Origin: Saccharothrix carnea
GTDB lineage: Bacteria > Actinomycetota > Actinomycetes > Mycobacteriales > Pseudonocardiaceae
Length of the DNA: 64,000 nt
Assembly (NCBI RefSeq): GCF_003014735.1
Contig: NZ_PYAX01000004.1
Location: 186,001 to 250,000 of the forward strand
Direction of reading: 5' to 3'
Shown: positions 1 through 8,506 of the stretch, piece by piece
Numbering within the stretch: the stretch's first letter is position 1
Layout: the number at the start of each line of letters is the position of its first letter
Notes under the pieces: generated by a model
Told to the model about the DNA's origin: nothing
The model's input: only the letters and a program-made list of their open reading frames with translations
Databases searched by the model: none
Program-made: the position numbers and the translations under genes

Positions 1-1
1 G

Positions 2-1000
2 CTGGTCCTGGTCGGCGGCACGACCGGCGGGCGGGACCCGCGGCCCGTGACCGGACGCACCCGCTTCGAGCTGGGTTCGCTGACCAAGACGTTCACCGGC
101 CTGCTGCTGGCCGAGATGGCCGACCGGGGCGAGGTGGACCCGACCGACCCGGTCGTGCGCCACCTGCCGCCGGGCGCGGCACCCGGACTGGGCCGCGAGG
201 TCACCCTGGAGCGCCTGGCCACCCACACCGCCGGCCTGCCGCGCCTGCCACCCGGCCTGTGGCGGGCGGCGCTGCCGCACTGGCTCACCAACCCCTACCG
301 CGACTTCGGCGCCGACGACTTCGACGCGGCGCTGCACCGCACCCGGCCCGGGAATCCCGGTCGGTACCACTACTCGAACTTCGGCGTGGCGCTGCTGGGC
401 CGGGCCCTGGCCGGTGCCGCCGGCCTGTCCTACGGGCAACTGCTGGCCGAGCGCGTGCTGGGTCCGCTGGGCCTGCACGACACCGACCTCTCCGCGTCCG
501 CACAGGTCACCGGGCACCTGCGCGGACGTCCTCGGCCGCGGTGGGAGATACCGGGCCTGCCCGCCGCCGGCGGGTTGCGCTCCTCGGCATCCGACCTGCT
601 GCGCTACCTGACCGCCCACCTGCCACCGCCGTGCCCCTCACCGCTGGGCAGGGCCTGCGCCGACGTCGCCCGGCCGCGAGCGTCGGCCGGTCACCACGAG
701 GTGGGGCTGGTGTGGAACGTGCGCCACCGATCGGGCCGTGACCTGCTGTTCCACTCCGGCGGCACCCGCGGCTGCACGGCGTTCGCCGCGTTCAGCCCCA
801 CCACCGGGACCGCGTTCGTTGCCCTGGCCAACGCCGGCCCGACGGTGGGCAGCCGGTTCGTGCAACACGCCTACGAGGCGGCGTGGGAACTCGTGGAGCG
901 CGAAGCCCACCCGGTCGAAGGGCCGGTCGCCACCACGACCGCGCCCGGTCAGCGGCCTTCTTCCTCGGTCAGCTGCCCGAGCAGCGCGAAACCGTGCTGA
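2..1000 (+). CDS. Serine hydrolase, beta-lactamase/PBP-like family (5' end missing)
   Basis: The reading frame is open from the window edge, so the N-terminus is cut off; a GTG at 47 lies inside the fold and is probably not the start. The protein has the three signatures of class C beta-lactamase/DD-peptidase-like hydrolases: the nucleophile motif SLTK, the YSN motif and a C-terminal HSGG triad element. Such enzymes hydrolyse esters, amides or D-amino-acid peptides through an acyl-serine intermediate; the substrate cannot be told from sequence. The last 52 bp overlap the convergent next gene, which encodes a paralogous protein. Confidence 0.85.
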   Translation: MVLVGGTTGGRDPRPVTGRTRFELGSLTKTFTGLLLAEMADRGEVDPTDPVVRHLPPGAAPGLGREVTLERLATHTAGLPRLPPGLWRAALPHWLTNPYRDFGADDFDAALHRTRPGNPGRYHYSNFGVALLGRALAGAAGLSYGQLLAERVLGPLGLHDTDLSASAQVTGHLRGRPRPRWEIPGLPAAGGLRSSASDLLRYLTAHLPPPCPSPLGRACADVARPRASAGHHEVGLVWNVRHRSGRDLLFHSGGTRGCTAFAAFSPTTGTAFVALANAGPTVGSRFVQHAYEAAWELVEREAHPVEGPVATTTAPGQRPSSSVSCPSSAKPC

Positions 1001-1947
1001 TCCACCGAGATCGCGGTCGCGGAGAGGAGGACCACCGCGGTACCGGCCGCACGGTCCAGGCCCAGCCAGCTGCGGAAGCCGCCGGTGCCGCCGTTGTGCC
1101 AGGTGACGGCACGGCCGTCGCGCTCGATCGTGATCCACGCCGCGCCGATGCGCACCACCCGGCCGGTGAAGTCCTCGACGGCGTCCAGGGCGGTGATGCC
1201 GGGGGCGGTGCCGTCGAGCAGCGCGGCGGCGAAGCGGGCCATGTCACCGATGCGCGCGCGGACGCCTCCGGCCGGCCCCAAGGCTTCACCCGTCCACGGC
1301 TCGCGCTTGCGGCCCCACCTGGTCGTGCCGGTGAGCGCGGCCGGTCGCAGGTCGGCCGGGGTGGCGGGCGCGTAGCAGACGTCCAGGCCGAGCGGAGTGG
1401 CGATCCGGTCCCGGAGCAGGCCCTGGAACGTCGTGTCGGCGGCGCCGGCCAGGGCGTGCCCCAAGAGCTGGAAGCCGAGGTTGGAGTACCGGGGGCGGGA
1501 CGGTCCGGGGCGCACGCCACGGGCCTGCGTGAGGAGCTGGTCGAGCGTTTCGCCGTACGGGTTCGTGCCGTGCAGCCACAGCGCCAGCGACCTGCGCACC
1601 GGCGAGGCCGCGGCGGGCAGGCTCGGCAGGCCCGAGCGGTGGGTGGTGATGGAGGACAGCGTCACGCCGGCCACCGGGGTGCCGTCCAGCGGCAGCAGGT
1701 CGCCCAGCGTGGTGGACGACCCGACCTCACCGCGTTCCCGCGCGTCGGCGTAGAGGAGGCCGGTGATCCCCTTGGCGATCGAGCCGATCTCGAAGTCGGC
1801 GTCGGCGGACGCGCCCACGCTCGCCACCGAGGTCCCGGCGGGCGAGACCGTGGCGACGGCGGCCACCGGGTGCCGAGGCCCCAGGCGCGTGACCGACTTC
1901 TCCGCAAGCGTTGCACCCGACAAGACCCACCCCTTGGAACTCTTCAC
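949..1947 (-). CDS. Serine hydrolase, beta-lactamase/PBP-like family
   Basis: 332 residues with SIAK (nucleophile Ser and Lys), YSN and HNGG motifs in the order expected for class C beta-lactamase-like hydrolases. The text around the YSN motif (NPYG, RYSNLGFQLLGHALAGAA) closely resembles that of the facing gene, so the two are probably an inverted duplicate pair. No signal peptide is obvious. The listed start is a GTG with no clear ribosome binding site. A TTG at 1923 is preceded by AAGGGG at good spacing and may be the true start. The 3' end overlaps the convergent partner by 52 bp. Confidence 0.85.
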   Translation of the reverse strand: MKSSKGWVLSGATLAEKSVTRLGPRHPVAAVATVSPAGTSVASVGASADADFEIGSIAKGITGLLYADARERGEVGSSTTLGDLLPLDGTPVAGVTLSSITTHRSGLPSLPAAASPVRRSLALWLHGTNPYGETLDQLLTQARGVRPGPSRPRYSNLGFQLLGHALAGAADTTFQGLLRDRIATPLGLDVCYAPATPADLRPAALTGTTRWGRKREPWTGEALGPAGGVRARIGDMARFAAALLDGTAPGITALDAVEDFTGRVVRIGAAWITIERDGRAVTWHNGGTGGFRSWLGLDRAAGTAVVLLSATAISVDQHGFALLGQLTEEEGR

Positions 1948-2039
1948 GCGACGACGGGCAAACCGTAGTCGGCGTGCCTGTGGACGACACGCTCCGATCG
2001 GCTACCGGTGGTGCGACTTTGGTATGAGCCCGGCCCCGC

Positions 2040-2474
2040 TCATCCCCTCAGGTAGGAACGCCCGTCGTAGCCCTCGTCGTCGTCCGGCGCGGGTCGCGCG
2101 GGGCGGCGCAGGTGGCGGTCGACGTTGTCCGAGATGGCCCGTGCCGCGGCGGACTCGGTGCCGACCGTCTCGGCGATGATCTCCTGGGAGCGGTCCGCGA
2201 CCTGGCCGCGCGCCGCGGCGAGGGTGGCCATGATCGCGCGTGCCACCGCGTCCGGGGTCGCGCGGTTGATCCGGTCGGACAGCCGCAGGTCGACCAGCGC
2301 CCCGGTGGAGTCCACGGTGACCTCGGCGATGCCGCCGGGATCCTGCGCGGTGACCCGGATGGCCCGCATCCGGTCGCTCATCGCCTGGGTGTCGGCGGCC
2401 AGCTTGTCGATCCGGCCCTTCCAGGCGGCCATCCGCTCACGGGCCCCGTCCGGGTCGAGAACGCCCTCGTCCAT
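2040..2474 (-). CDS. YbaB/EbfC-like nucleoid-associated protein
   Basis: 144 residues. The layout matches the YbaB/EbfC family: an N-terminal amphipathic helix, a central beta stretch (AEVTVDSTGALVDLRLSD) and a long C-terminal helix, then a charged disordered tail. Small dimeric members bind DNA. Actinomycete genomes carry many divergent copies, often beside secretion or conflict genes. It follows the large NTPase on the same strand after about 125 bp containing a small hairpin, so co-transcription is possible but not certain. ATG start. Confidence 0.7.
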   Translation of the reverse strand: MDEGVLDPDGARERMAAWKGRIDKLAADTQAMSDRMRAIRVTAQDPGGIAEVTVDSTGALVDLRLSDRINRATPDAVARAIMATLAAARGQVADRSQEIIAETVGTESAAARAISDNVDRHLRRPARPAPDDDEGYDGRSYLRG

Positions 2475-2551
2475 GTCCCCCAGCCCTCACCTCGCGTGTG
2501 CCGTGGTGGGGGGAGTGTAGGGAGCCGCGAGTCCGGCGGGGGCCGGAACGG

Positions 2552-2572
2552 GACCGGTTCACCCGACCGGTC
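2552..2572 (-). terminator. Hairpin downstream of the STAND NTPase gene
   Basis: GACCGGT and ACCGGTC form a perfect 7-bp stem with a 7-base loop, about 28 bp past the stop codon of the minus-strand NTPase gene. There is no T tract. It may be a weak or partial terminator between the NTPase and the YbaB-like gene. Confidence 0.4.
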
Positions 2573-2599
2573 GCAGGCCCGGCGGCACGCGTTCCGCAG

Positions 2600-5500
2600 T
2601 CAGGCCGGTGATGTCGACGTGGGGGTCGAGATGGCCAGCAGCTCGTCGACGAGCACGGCCAGCACCGCTGGTTCGTATTCGGCGATCAACCCCGTCGCCT
2701 TCGTCCACCGCTGCTGGTTGAGGACCGCCACGATCGGCTCCGTGCAGTGGGCCGGCCCGGCGTGCCTGACCCAGGCGACCCACGCGACGCACTGGTTGTC
2801 GGGATCGGGTATCGACCGGATGAGTTGCGCCGCTCGGTCGAAGGAGCCCTCGGCGATCAGGACGTCCAGCGGTGAGGGCTCGCCCCGGAATGCGGGTCTC
2901 TCGTCGACGGGGTCGGTCGGCGCGACCCCGCGCAGCTCGGTCAGCGCCAAGTACCGCCGGTGTGTATTGGTGATCGAGTTGGCGAGCGCTTCGGCTCGCG
3001 CCAGACCGTCGGCGATGGCGACCGTCTGGATCAACCCGGACCTTTCCCAGGTCGTGTCGTCGACCGCGTCGACCAGCGCCCCGGCTTCGCCGATCAGCCG
3101 GTCGACCTGTGCCGGATCGCCGACCGCGGCCGTCATCCCGATCAGCTTGACCAACGTCCGGAACCGTGTGCCGACCGGGCTGATCGTGCCGGCCAAGGTC
3201 GTGACCCGGGCGACCAGCTCGCTGGCTCCCCGGCGGTCGCCCGCTCTCACCATCGACCACGCGATGCCGATGAGCACCCGGCAGCGCTCGCCGGGTTCCG
3301 GGACGGTGTCGGCCAGTCGCACCGCCCGGCCGGGGTTCCCGTTGGCCGCCAACGCCTCCGCCAGGAGGTGCAGGGCCTCGGTGTGCTCGTCGGAGGCGGG
3401 AATCGACTCGGTGAGCGCCTCCGCCCAGTCCAGATCACCGATCCGCACCACGGCTCGTACCAGGGCGAGCAGAGCCTGCTTCCGCTCGATCTCGCTCACG
3501 GCCAACCGGGCCTGAGCCTCCGCGGTGGTCCCGATGGCACGGGCCGTGTCCAGGTCTTCGTCCGCCACCGCGTTCATCAGCGCGGTCAGCGCCTGGACCC
3601 GCTCGTAGTGCCCGGTGATCAGCTCGGCGACGGCGAGCAGCCGGTCGAGTCGGTCGACGTCGACCGCGGCCTTGATCAGCGCGACCAGGGCCTGGCCGTC
3701 ACCGACCGGGTTGCCGATCTTCCTCGCCAGGACCTCGGCCTCGGTCGCGGCGTCACGCGCCCGGTCCAGGTCACCTCGCGCGATGGCTTCTCGGGCGAGG
3801 AGGATCAGTTGGTCGCAGTCGCCGACCTGGTCGACCGGCACCCCCTCGAACTCCGAACGTGCACCGGGGTCCGGGGCCGGCTTCGGACCGACCGGCCGGG
3901 AGCGGATCATCTTGGCCGGCACGCGTGACCCGTCATCCTCGCCGGCGACGATGCGCGCCTTGGACAGCGCGTTCTCGGCCGCGCGAGTCACCTCGGACTT
4001 GGACAGCGTTCTGGATGCCGAGACCGCCTCCGAGGCGAGATCGCGCGCCCGCTCCCCCTGGCCGTGGTCCGCGGCTGCCTCCGCGATCGCGGTGAGCGCG
4101 CGCACCAGCCAGAGCCGGTTGTCGATCGACCTGGCACACGCCTCGGCCTGGTCGACGTCCCCTGCCTCGGCGATCGCCCGCGCCACCGCGCACAGCGCCC
4201 GGCTTCGCGCGATCAGGTCGGTGATCAGCCCGGTGATGGCCCGCGCCCGCTCGTGGTCCCCGGCCCCGGCCAGTGCCTCGACCACGATGACCAGCGACTC
4301 GTGCCGTTCGACCGCGTTGGCGATGGAGTGCGCCACCAACTCGGCGCGGTCGAGCTCCCCGGTGGCGACGAGCGCCTCGACCAGCGCGACCTGCGCCCTG
4401 CGCCGCCAGTACGGGCTGGTGATGGACTGCGCGAGGGCCTCCGCCCTGTTGACCTGGCCCAGCGCCGCCCAGACCGCGGGCAACTCGAGCGGGATGTAGG
4501 AGTTGCGCTTGCGGAGGTGGTCGCGGTGCACGGCCAGCCTGGCCATGGCCGCCACCGCGGCGGTGCCCGCGAGTGCCCCGTCCGCGATGGTCTCCTGGGT
4601 GCTGACGATCTCGGCGATGGCCGCGACGTCGCCACCGGAGACGTCCAGCATCCGGTTGTGGCGAGCCAGGTCCGTGCCGCAGGTGATCATAATCGGGAGG
4701 TCGCCGACCGCCTTGAGCATGTTGAAGTAGCCGCTCAAGAGGTACTCCGGGGAGGATGGCGGCCATCCCGCTTCGCGGTAGCGCACGTACATCCGGTGGA
4801 GTCGGTCGCGGTAGCCCTCGATCCGGGAGTCCCCGAGCATGGTGATCGCGGCTGTCTGGAGTTCTTCGTGGCCCAGCACGTAGACCGCGGTGTCCGGCTG
4901 CCAGTGCGCGTCCCTGAGGGTGAAGCTGCGGCCGGTGACGGTGCGCAGGTGGTCGTCCACCTCCCACTGCGACCTGCCGGTCAGCTCGGCCAGGTCCCGA
5001 GGGCTCAGCCCGCCACCCGCCGCGGCGACCAGCCCCAGCAGGTCCTGTTGGACGTCGGTGCCGGTGAGCAGCTCTTTCAGCTCGCGTTCCATCTCCGCGC
5101 GGATGGCCGTCGCCCTCGCGGAGGTGGCGAGCGTCCGGGCGATACCGGCGTCGCGGAGCGGGTGGTGCTCGGGCACGTCGGGCGGGATCGGCGGTTGCGG
5201 CCTGCTGGAGACGACCACGCGCAGTCCGGGCGGCAGCTCGGCCGGCAGCAACGCCGCGATGCTGTGAGCGTCCGGGCCGGTGGTGACCCCGCGGTCCTCG
5301 TCGAGCCCGTCCACGACCAGGACCAGCGACTCCCCGCGCTCCTGGCAGACGTGGGCGGCGTCGGCGAGCAACCCGAGCATGTGCGCTTCGCGGGTGTGCA
5401 CCGTCAACAACGCCGGCAGTGCGTCGTCCAGCAGGGTGGCGAGCTGTTCGAGCACGTTCTCCACGAACGCCGCGCGGTCGTTCTGGCTGGACATCCGCGC

Positions 5501-5863
5501 CGTGATGAAGAAGGACACCATTCGCACACCGGGCGGCGGGTGGAGGACGAACCACGACAGCAGGGCCGACTTGCCCGCCCAGGCGGGCGCCCGCCAGAGG
5601 GCGTAGCTGCCCGCGCACGCCGGGTCGGTGGCGAACGCGGCGAGTTCGGCCCGCTCGGCGTCGCGGTCGACCAGCTCCCCGGGCGCGATCTGCTTGACCT
5701 GCTCGCGGTACCGGGTGCGCACCGGCGCACCGGTCCGCAGGTTGATGTCACCGATGTGCACACCGGTGTTGGCGACGTAGCCCGCCGCGCCACCGGTCCG
5801 GGCGGCGCTGTGCACCCCGCCGGCGACACTGGCCGCCTGCACCACCGCCCCGATGACATCCAT
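2600..5863 (-). CDS. STAND-type NTPase with helical (TPR-like) repeats
   Basis: 1087 residues. An N-terminal segment with a Gly/Ala-rich region and VHIGDIN (about residues 35-41) resembles short leader motifs of actinomycete NACHT/STAND proteins. The P-loop is APAWAGKS (92-99), in which the usual first Gly is Ala; Walker B is LVVDGLDED near 182-190. From about residue 420 onward there are repeated helical pairs of the type RAEALAQSI...AL..LV.AL, typical of TPR-like sensor arrays. No catalytic effector domain is visible in the protein. Such architectures act as oligomerising signal or conflict proteins. ATG at 5863; a GTG one codon earlier is equally possible. Confidence 0.75.
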   Translation of the reverse strand: MDVIGAVVQAASVAGGVHSAARTGGAAGYVANTGVHIGDINLRTGAPVRTRYREQVKQIAPGELVDRDAERAELAAFATDPACAGSYALWRAPAWAGKSALLSWFVLHPPPGVRMVSFFITARMSSQNDRAAFVENVLEQLATLLDDALPALLTVHTREAHMLGLLADAAHVCQERGESLVLVVDGLDEDRGVTTGPDAHSIAALLPAELPPGLRVVVSSRPQPPIPPDVPEHHPLRDAGIARTLATSARATAIRAEMERELKELLTGTDVQQDLLGLVAAAGGGLSPRDLAELTGRSQWEVDDHLRTVTGRSFTLRDAHWQPDTAVYVLGHEELQTAAITMLGDSRIEGYRDRLHRMYVRYREAGWPPSSPEYLLSGYFNMLKAVGDLPIMITCGTDLARHNRMLDVSGGDVAAIAEIVSTQETIADGALAGTAAVAAMARLAVHRDHLRKRNSYIPLELPAVWAALGQVNRAEALAQSITSPYWRRRAQVALVEALVATGELDRAELVAHSIANAVERHESLVIVVEALAGAGDHERARAITGLITDLIARSRALCAVARAIAEAGDVDQAEACARSIDNRLWLVRALTAIAEAAADHGQGERARDLASEAVSASRTLSKSEVTRAAENALSKARIVAGEDDGSRVPAKMIRSRPVGPKPAPDPGARSEFEGVPVDQVGDCDQLILLAREAIARGDLDRARDAATEAEVLARKIGNPVGDGQALVALIKAAVDVDRLDRLLAVAELITGHYERVQALTALMNAVADEDLDTARAIGTTAEAQARLAVSEIERKQALLALVRAVVRIGDLDWAEALTESIPASDEHTEALHLLAEALAANGNPGRAVRLADTVPEPGERCRVLIGIAWSMVRAGDRRGASELVARVTTLAGTISPVGTRFRTLVKLIGMTAAVGDPAQVDRLIGEAGALVDAVDDTTWERSGLIQTVAIADGLARAEALANSITNTHRRYLALTELRGVAPTDPVDERPAFRGEPSPLDVLIAEGSFDRAAQLIRSIPDPDNQCVAWVAWVRHAGPAHCTEPIVAVLNQQRWTKATGLIAEYEPAVLAVLVDELLAISTPTSTSPA

Positions 5864-5991
5864 CACCGTCCACGGAGTTCGTCACGTCGCCCGGTGGCCG
5901 GTGCGCATCGTCGGACATGGCGCCAGTATCCCGTCACCGCATCGCACGATTGAGGGCATCACCCACCGCGTACCCCGAACGGGCGATTCAA

Positions 5992-6017
5992 CGACCGGTC
6001 CGTCCCGGTACCGGTCG
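5992..6017 (-). terminator. Inverted repeat downstream of the epoxide hydrolase
   Basis: CGACCGGT and ACCGGTCG form a perfect 8-bp stem with a 10-base loop, 80 bp past the epoxide hydrolase stop. The 233-bp gap between this gene and the NTPase start (5864-6096) shows nothing else. No T tract follows. Confidence 0.4.
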
Positions 6018-6096
6018 ATGAGCCGACCGGGGGAGAAAACCCGAACCCCCGCTCCGCCTGTCGCGGACCGGGGGTCGGGAGGCCGTTCCCGGGAGG

Positions 6097-7230
6097 TCAC
6101 CGCAGGGCGGCGAAGAACGTCCGGATGTCGTCCACCACGATCTCCGGGACTTCGAGTGCGGCGAAGTGGCCGCCCTTCTCGAACCGGCTCCAGTGCACGA
6201 TGTTGGAGTTGTCGCGTTCCGCGAACACCTTGATGGTCTGGAAGTCGTCGGCGAACACGGCCACGCCGGTCGGAGCGGCGTTCACCGGGGCGGGCTCGTC
6301 GGCGGGGGCGGCCGCGTTGTCGAAGTAGGACCGGGCCATGCCCGCGGCGGCGTTCGCGAACCAGTTGACCGACACCTCGGTGAGGATCGTCTCCAGCGGC
6401 ACCAGGGACGTGCCGTTGCCGAAGGAGTTGAACAGCTCGCTGTAGGCGAGCATCCCGATCGGCGAGTCGCTGAGCCCGGCCGCGACCGTCTGCGGCCTGC
6501 TGGCGTTCATGGTGTTGTAGCCGCCGACCTTCTGGAACCACTGCATGTGCTCCAGCCCGGCGTAGTCCTGCGGCTCCAGTCGTTCGAACTCCGCGGGGTC
6601 GCCCGAGGGGAAGGAGAACAGCTGCAGCACGTGCAGCCCCAGGAACCCCTCCGGGGCGAGGATGCCGAGTTCGCGGGCGACCATCGCGCCGTGGTCGGAA
6701 CCGTGGACGCCGTAGCGCCGGTAGCCGAGCCTGCGCATGAGGGTCTCGTAGGCGCGGGCCACGCGGGCGGTGGTCCAGCCCGCTTCGGTGACCGGGTTGG
6801 AGAAGCCGAAGCCGGGTGCGTCCGGCACGACGACGTGGAACGCGTCCTCGGCGCGCCCGCCGTGGGCGACGGGGTCGGTGAGCCTGCCGATCAGGTCGAG
6901 GTAGTCGACCGACGAGCCGGGGTAGGTGTGCGCGAGCAGCAGCGGCGTCGCGCCCTCGTGCGGCGACTCGACGTGGATGAAGTGGATCGGCTGGTTCTCG
7001 ATCTCGGTGATGAAGTGCGGGTGGGCGTTGATGCGCTCCTCGGCGGCGCGCCAGTCGAACGCGCGCCACGCCGTCACGGCCTCCCGCAGGTAGTGGTTGG
7101 GGGTGCCGTGCTCCCAGGTGTCGCCCGGCGCCGGCTGCGGCAGGCGGGTGCGGTCGAGGCGACCGGTCAGGTCGTCCAGCTCTGCCTGCGTGACCTCGAT
7201 GCGGAAGGGGCGGATCTCCGTGTTCGTCAT
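6097..7230 (-). CDS. Epoxide hydrolase (alpha/beta hydrolase fold)
   Basis: 377 residues. The first about 110 match the N-terminal lid domain of microsomal-type epoxide hydrolases (IRPFRIEV, then LDRTRLPQ and W-E-x-G-T). The alpha/beta hydrolase core has the oxyanion region HTYPGS, the nucleophile elbow HGSDHG with Asp as nucleophile, and a C-terminal GGHFA with the catalytic His. The enzyme would open an epoxide to a diol in the cytoplasm; the natural substrate is unknown. A much longer open frame extends upstream, but the ATG at 7230 begins the conserved domain. TAACGT ends 7 nt before it, suggesting a leaderless transcript. It is divergent from a WYL regulator with a shared palindrome. Confidence 0.88.
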   Translation of the reverse strand: MTNTEIRPFRIEVTQAELDDLTGRLDRTRLPQPAPGDTWEHGTPNHYLREAVTAWRAFDWRAAEERINAHPHFITEIENQPIHFIHVESPHEGATPLLLAHTYPGSSVDYLDLIGRLTDPVAHGGRAEDAFHVVVPDAPGFGFSNPVTEAGWTTARVARAYETLMRRLGYRRYGVHGSDHGAMVARELGILAPEGFLGLHVLQLFSFPSGDPAEFERLEPQDYAGLEHMQWFQKVGGYNTMNASRPQTVAAGLSDSPIGMLAYSELFNSFGNGTSLVPLETILTEVSVNWFANAAAGMARSYFDNAAAPADEPAPVNAAPTGVAVFADDFQTIKVFAERDNSNIVHWSRFEKGGHFAALEVPEIVVDDIRTFFAALR

Positions 7231-7250
7231 GACACAGACGTTAGAGTGCG

Positions 7251-7273
7251 TATAGGAAAGAACGGTTCCTATA
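7251..7273. promoter_or_regulatory. Perfect palindrome, likely WYL-regulator operator
   Basis: TATAGGAA, a 7-base spacer and TTCCTATA form a perfect 8+8 inverted repeat in the 60-bp gap between the divergent epoxide hydrolase and regulator genes. It overlaps the space where both promoters must lie. Autoregulation and control of the hydrolase by the adjacent HTH protein is the simplest reading. Confidence 0.7.
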
Positions 7274-7290
7274 TCGTGGAGGTTGTCGCA

Positions 7291-8241
7291 GTGACCGCGG
7301 ACACATCGGCGCGGCTCCTCGCGCTCCTGGGGCTGTTCCAGTCGCGGCCGTCGTGGAGCGGCACCGAACTCGCCGACCGGCTGGGCGTCACGACCCGCAC
7401 CATCCGCAACGACGTGGAGCGGTTGCGCACGCTCGACTACCCCGTCGAGGCCACCCGCGGCGCGACGGGCGGCTACCGGCTCGGAGCGGGCGGCAAGCTG
7501 CCCCCGCTGCTCCTGGACGACGAGGAGGCGGTGGCCGTGGCGATCGGGTTGCGCGCCGGCCGCGGCATCGCCGGGCTCGAAGCCTCCAGCGCCCGCGCGC
7601 TGGCCAAGCTCGAACAGGTCCTGCCGCCACGCCTGCGGCCGACGGTGGAGGCGCTGGCCTCGGTCGTCGACCACGCGCCGGAGAACACCGACACCGACGC
7701 ACCGGACCCCGAGGTCGACCACGCCGTGCTGCGCACCATCGCGACCGTGATCCACGACGTCGAGTGGTTCCGCTTCGACTACCGCGACACCTCGCTGCTC
7801 GTCGAGCCCTACCGCCTGCTCGCCTGGAAGCGCCGCTGGTACCTCGTGGCCCGCGACCCGTCCACTGGCGAGTGGGACGTCTACCGGGCGGACTGGATCA
7901 CGCCACGCATGCGCACCCACCGCCGTTTCGCCCCCACCACCCTCCCCGACGACGAGGACTACACGAGCTTCACCATGCGCCGTGTCGCGTTCACCGGCTG
8001 GCAGGTACACGCACGCCTGCGGGTCGACGCCCCGGCCCAAGCCGTCCTCGACCGGATCCACCCGGCAGTCGGCGTGGTCGAGACCGTCACCGACACCACC
8101 TCGGTCCTCGTCACCGGCGCCGACTCCCTGGACACGATCGCCGCCTACATCGGCATGCTGGGCATGGACTTCACCGTCGAGTCACCCAACGAACTCCGAC
8201 CACTGCTGCACACCCTCTCGAAGCGCTACGCCCGCGCCTGA
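7291..8241 (+). CDS. YafY-type HTH/WYL transcriptional regulator
   Basis: 316 residues. An N-terminal winged helix (RLLALLGLFQSRPSWSG, then LADRLGVTTRTIRNDVERL) is followed from about residue 140 by a WYL domain (RRWYLVARDP) and a C-terminal WCX-like region. WYL proteins sense nucleic-acid or small-molecule ligands and usually control neighbouring genes. The GTG start at 7291 has GGAGG 8 bases upstream; the frame is open much further upstream, but that part is antisense to the epoxide hydrolase. Its likely operator is the palindrome at 7251-7273. Confidence 0.88.
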   Translation: MTADTSARLLALLGLFQSRPSWSGTELADRLGVTTRTIRNDVERLRTLDYPVEATRGATGGYRLGAGGKLPPLLLDDEEAVAVAIGLRAGRGIAGLEASSARALAKLEQVLPPRLRPTVEALASVVDHAPENTDTDAPDPEVDHAVLRTIATVIHDVEWFRFDYRDTSLLVEPYRLLAWKRRWYLVARDPSTGEWDVYRADWITPRMRTHRRFAPTTLPDDEDYTSFTMRRVAFTGWQVHARLRVDAPAQAVLDRIHPAVGVVETVTDTTSVLVTGADSLDTIAAYIGMLGMDFTVESPNELRPLLHTLSKRYARA

Positions 8242-8370
8242 CCACCACAATTACCCGGGAGGTCGTGGGCGGCATGAGTGCGTCGGTGGCTGTCTGCTCG
8301 GCCAACGGAGCCTGCGCTGTGGCGCCGGACGGTTGGGCTGACGAGGCCGCGGGCGTCGGTGCGACCGGGC

Positions 8371-8431
8371 TAGAGTGGTGGCGGCTGCCAGGAAGCCACC
8401 GGTCCGCGGGAAAGGGCTCAGCCCTCCTGGC
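8371..8431 (+). promoter_or_regulatory. -10-like element and folded leader of the ankyrin gene
   Basis: TAGAGT at 8371-8376 could be a -10 box. Just downstream, GCCAGGA (8387-8393) pairs perfectly with TCCTGGC (8425-8431). That stem encloses a second tight inverted repeat, AGGGCT-C-AGCCCT. The transcript would carry a roughly 120-nt leader before the ankyrin start at 8507. No known riboswitch consensus was matched. The 265-bp gap 8242-8506 holds no supportable gene. Confidence 0.35.
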
Positions 8432-8506
8432 GCGTGCACCACGTGTCACCATCGCTCTCCTTTCGGCCTGACCGAGCGGACATCAGGCAGTCGAAAGGAG
8501 ATCATC

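Noticed and set aside
8350-8506. Cobalamin or guanidine riboswitch upstream of the ankyrin gene
   Set aside because: GCCAGGA and ACCGGTCCG resemble pieces of those classes, but the required order of conserved blocks is missing and the gene has no link to either ligand.
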